Shown: positions 63,317 through 64,000 of the stretch, piece by piece
How positions within the stretch are numbered: position 1 is the stretch's first letter
How the letters are laid out: every line of letters begins with the position of its first letter
NCBI RefSeq assembly: GCF_003568665.1
Contig: NZ_QXMH01000001.1
Span: 1,922,001-1,986,000, forward strand
Direction: 5' to 3'
Origin: Chitinophaga alhagiae
GTDB taxonomy: Bacteria > Bacteroidota > Bacteroidia > Chitinophagales > Chitinophagaceae
DNA: 64,000 nucleotides
Made by a program: the position numbers and the translations under genes
Notes under the pieces: model-generated
Database searches by the model: none
Told to the model about the DNA's origin: nothing
Seen by the model: only the letters and a program-made list of their open reading frames with translations

Positions 63317-63368
63317 GATATATAATCAGTTTATAGAGTTAAAATGTAATTACGGGAGAATTATTAAT

Positions 63369-63404
63369 GTGAATCGTGAACGACAGGTATCATTCACGAT
63401 TCAC
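63369..63404 (-). promoter_or_regulatory. Large inverted repeat between rpsB and tsf
   Basis: Perfect 12-bp inverted repeat GTGAATCGTGAA/TTCACGATTCAC with a 12-base spacer and no T run. As RNA it would be a stable stem in the rpsB-tsf transcript, suiting an mRNA processing or attenuation element rather than a terminator. Confidence 0.5.
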
Positions 63405-63428
63405 TATTCTGACTGTATGATTATCAGA

Positions 63429-64000
63429 TTATCTGGCAGGACCAGGTTTGCCAGCGCCGGAGGGACGGAATCCACCGCCACCGGGACGGCTGCCACCACC
63501 CGGACGGTTGCCGCCGGGACGGTTACCACCGCTTCTGCCAGGTCCGCCGCCGCGGTTACCACCACCACGGTTGCCACCGGGGCCACCAGGACCGCGCTGA
63601 CCGCCAGGGCCTGCGCTTCTGCCACCGGGACCACCAGGCCTGCGGCCTCTTTCACCACGGTCATCGCCACCGTCCAGCTCAAATTTGCGTACTTTATTGT
63701 CTGCTTCTTCTTCTTCCACTTCATCCGTTTTCTCTACTGCCCTCTCAGCCAGGCCTTCAGCAATAGCTGCGGCTATGTAGCTAACAATGATGGCAATGGA
63801 TTTAGTAGCGTCGTCGTTCGCAGGAATAGCAAAGTCAACTTTGGTAGGATCGGAGTTGGTATCTACCATACCGAAGGTAGAAACACCCAGGCGTTTTGCT
63901 TCAGCCAGTGCAATGTGCTCGTGGCTGATGTCTACGATGAACAGGGCAGCCGGAACACGAGCCAGTTGGGAGATACCGCCCAGCACTTTTTCCATTTTGT
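63429..64000 (-). CDS. rpsB: 30S ribosomal protein S2, 5' end outside window, RGG-type tail
   Basis: The C-terminal 190 residues of S2 are present: MEKVLGGISQLARVPAALFIVDI, the metal-site HIALAEAKRLGVSTFGMVDTNSDP, and AIPANDDATKSIAIIVSYIA (read as VDFAIPANDDATKSI) fit the S2 core. After EEEEADNKVRKFELDGGDD the protein continues for about 80 residues as an Arg/Gly/Pro-rich low-complexity tail (RGERGRRPGGPGG, GGGNRGGG, GGNRPGGNRPGGGSRPGGG), ending at a normal stop. The tail is absent from S2 of most phyla. The gene begins beyond the window end. Confidence 0.93.
   Translation of the reverse strand, partial: KMEKVLGGISQLARVPAALFIVDISHEHIALAEAKRLGVSTFGMVDTNSDPTKVDFAIPANDDATKSIAIIVSYIAAAIAEGLAERAVEKTDEVEEEEADNKVRKFELDGGDDRGERGRRPGGPGGRSAGPGGQRGPGGPGGNRGGGNRGGGPGRSGGNRPGGNRPGGGSRPGGGGFRPSGAGKPGPAR

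Noticed and set aside
1..64000. CRISPR arrays, integrase/att sites and prophage genes
   Set aside because: No repeat-spacer pattern, tyrosine/serine recombinase or phage structural gene was seen; the tRNA-Thr gene has no neighbouring integrase.

Overview
The window comes from a Bacteroidota chromosome, most likely a Chitinophagaceae (Chitinophaga-like) member. The evidence is a SusC/SusD pair, a GH3/beta-lactamase fusion lipoprotein-type enzyme, PorT-like outer-membrane barrels, a Bacteroidota-type Thx ribosomal peptide, DUF4286 and DUF3298 proteins, weak Shine-Dalgarno sites, and repeated TAnnTTTG (-7) promoter boxes just upstream of start codons. No phage, plasmid, CRISPR array or intact insertion sequence is visible. 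Most of the window is ordinary core and envelope gene content.

Layout. 1-12.7 kb: typA (cut by the window start), a membrane patatin-like lipase, ctaA, rnhB, rpoN, a PAP2-like membrane protein, recA, a broken DUF72 gene, a J-domain membrane protein, tRNA-Thr(CGT), obg and adk. 13-22.6 kb: GH3/beta-lactamase fusion, a small secreted protein, an orphan susD/susC pair and a lipoprotein. 22.6-31.6 kb: a minus-strand run reading rlmD, active rhomboid, apparently inactive rhomboid, two exo/endonuclease-phosphatase paralogues, cysS, glutaminyl-cyclase-like M28, alkA. 31.6-35.6 kb: a TlpA-type lipoprotein/thioredoxin and three tandem outer-membrane barrel paralogues, the first with a sigma-54-like promoter. 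35.8-42.1 kb: metF, lptB, a GH3-family acyl adenylase, fabG, an SMP-30 protein and a nucleoid-associated protein. 42.2-54.1 kb: a nine-gene minus-strand run (DUF3298, UvrD-type helicase-nuclease, Ig-like lipoprotein, recR, gpx, lipoprotein, holB, ricT, rhomboid). 54.2-57.2 kb: pdxH, thx, hup, DUF4286, xth and a small double-glycine-leader peptide. 57.2-61.5 kb: an orphan TPR sensor kinase, a 1.4-kb gene-poor stretch, and a transposase-like protein that has lost its HUH motif. 61.6-64 kb: the translation/nucleotide operon rpsB-tsf, then pyrH; rpsB is cut by the window end and has a long Arg/Gly-rich tail.

The most unusual part is 56.8-61.5 kb. A putative double-glycine-leader secreted peptide is transcribed divergently from a histidine kinase that has no response regulator beside it. 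The intergenic region carries a composite motif (tandem GTTCATTTT units next to a 14-nt palindrome), and a second copy of this motif lies in inverted orientation just after the kinase gene. Beyond it lie non-coding DNA and a RAYT-like ORF that looks catalytically dead but is uninterrupted. That these parts form one system is inference; the sequence shows only the arrangement.

All coordinates and motifs were read by eye from the sequence and translations. Family names are from recognised motifs, not from database searches.
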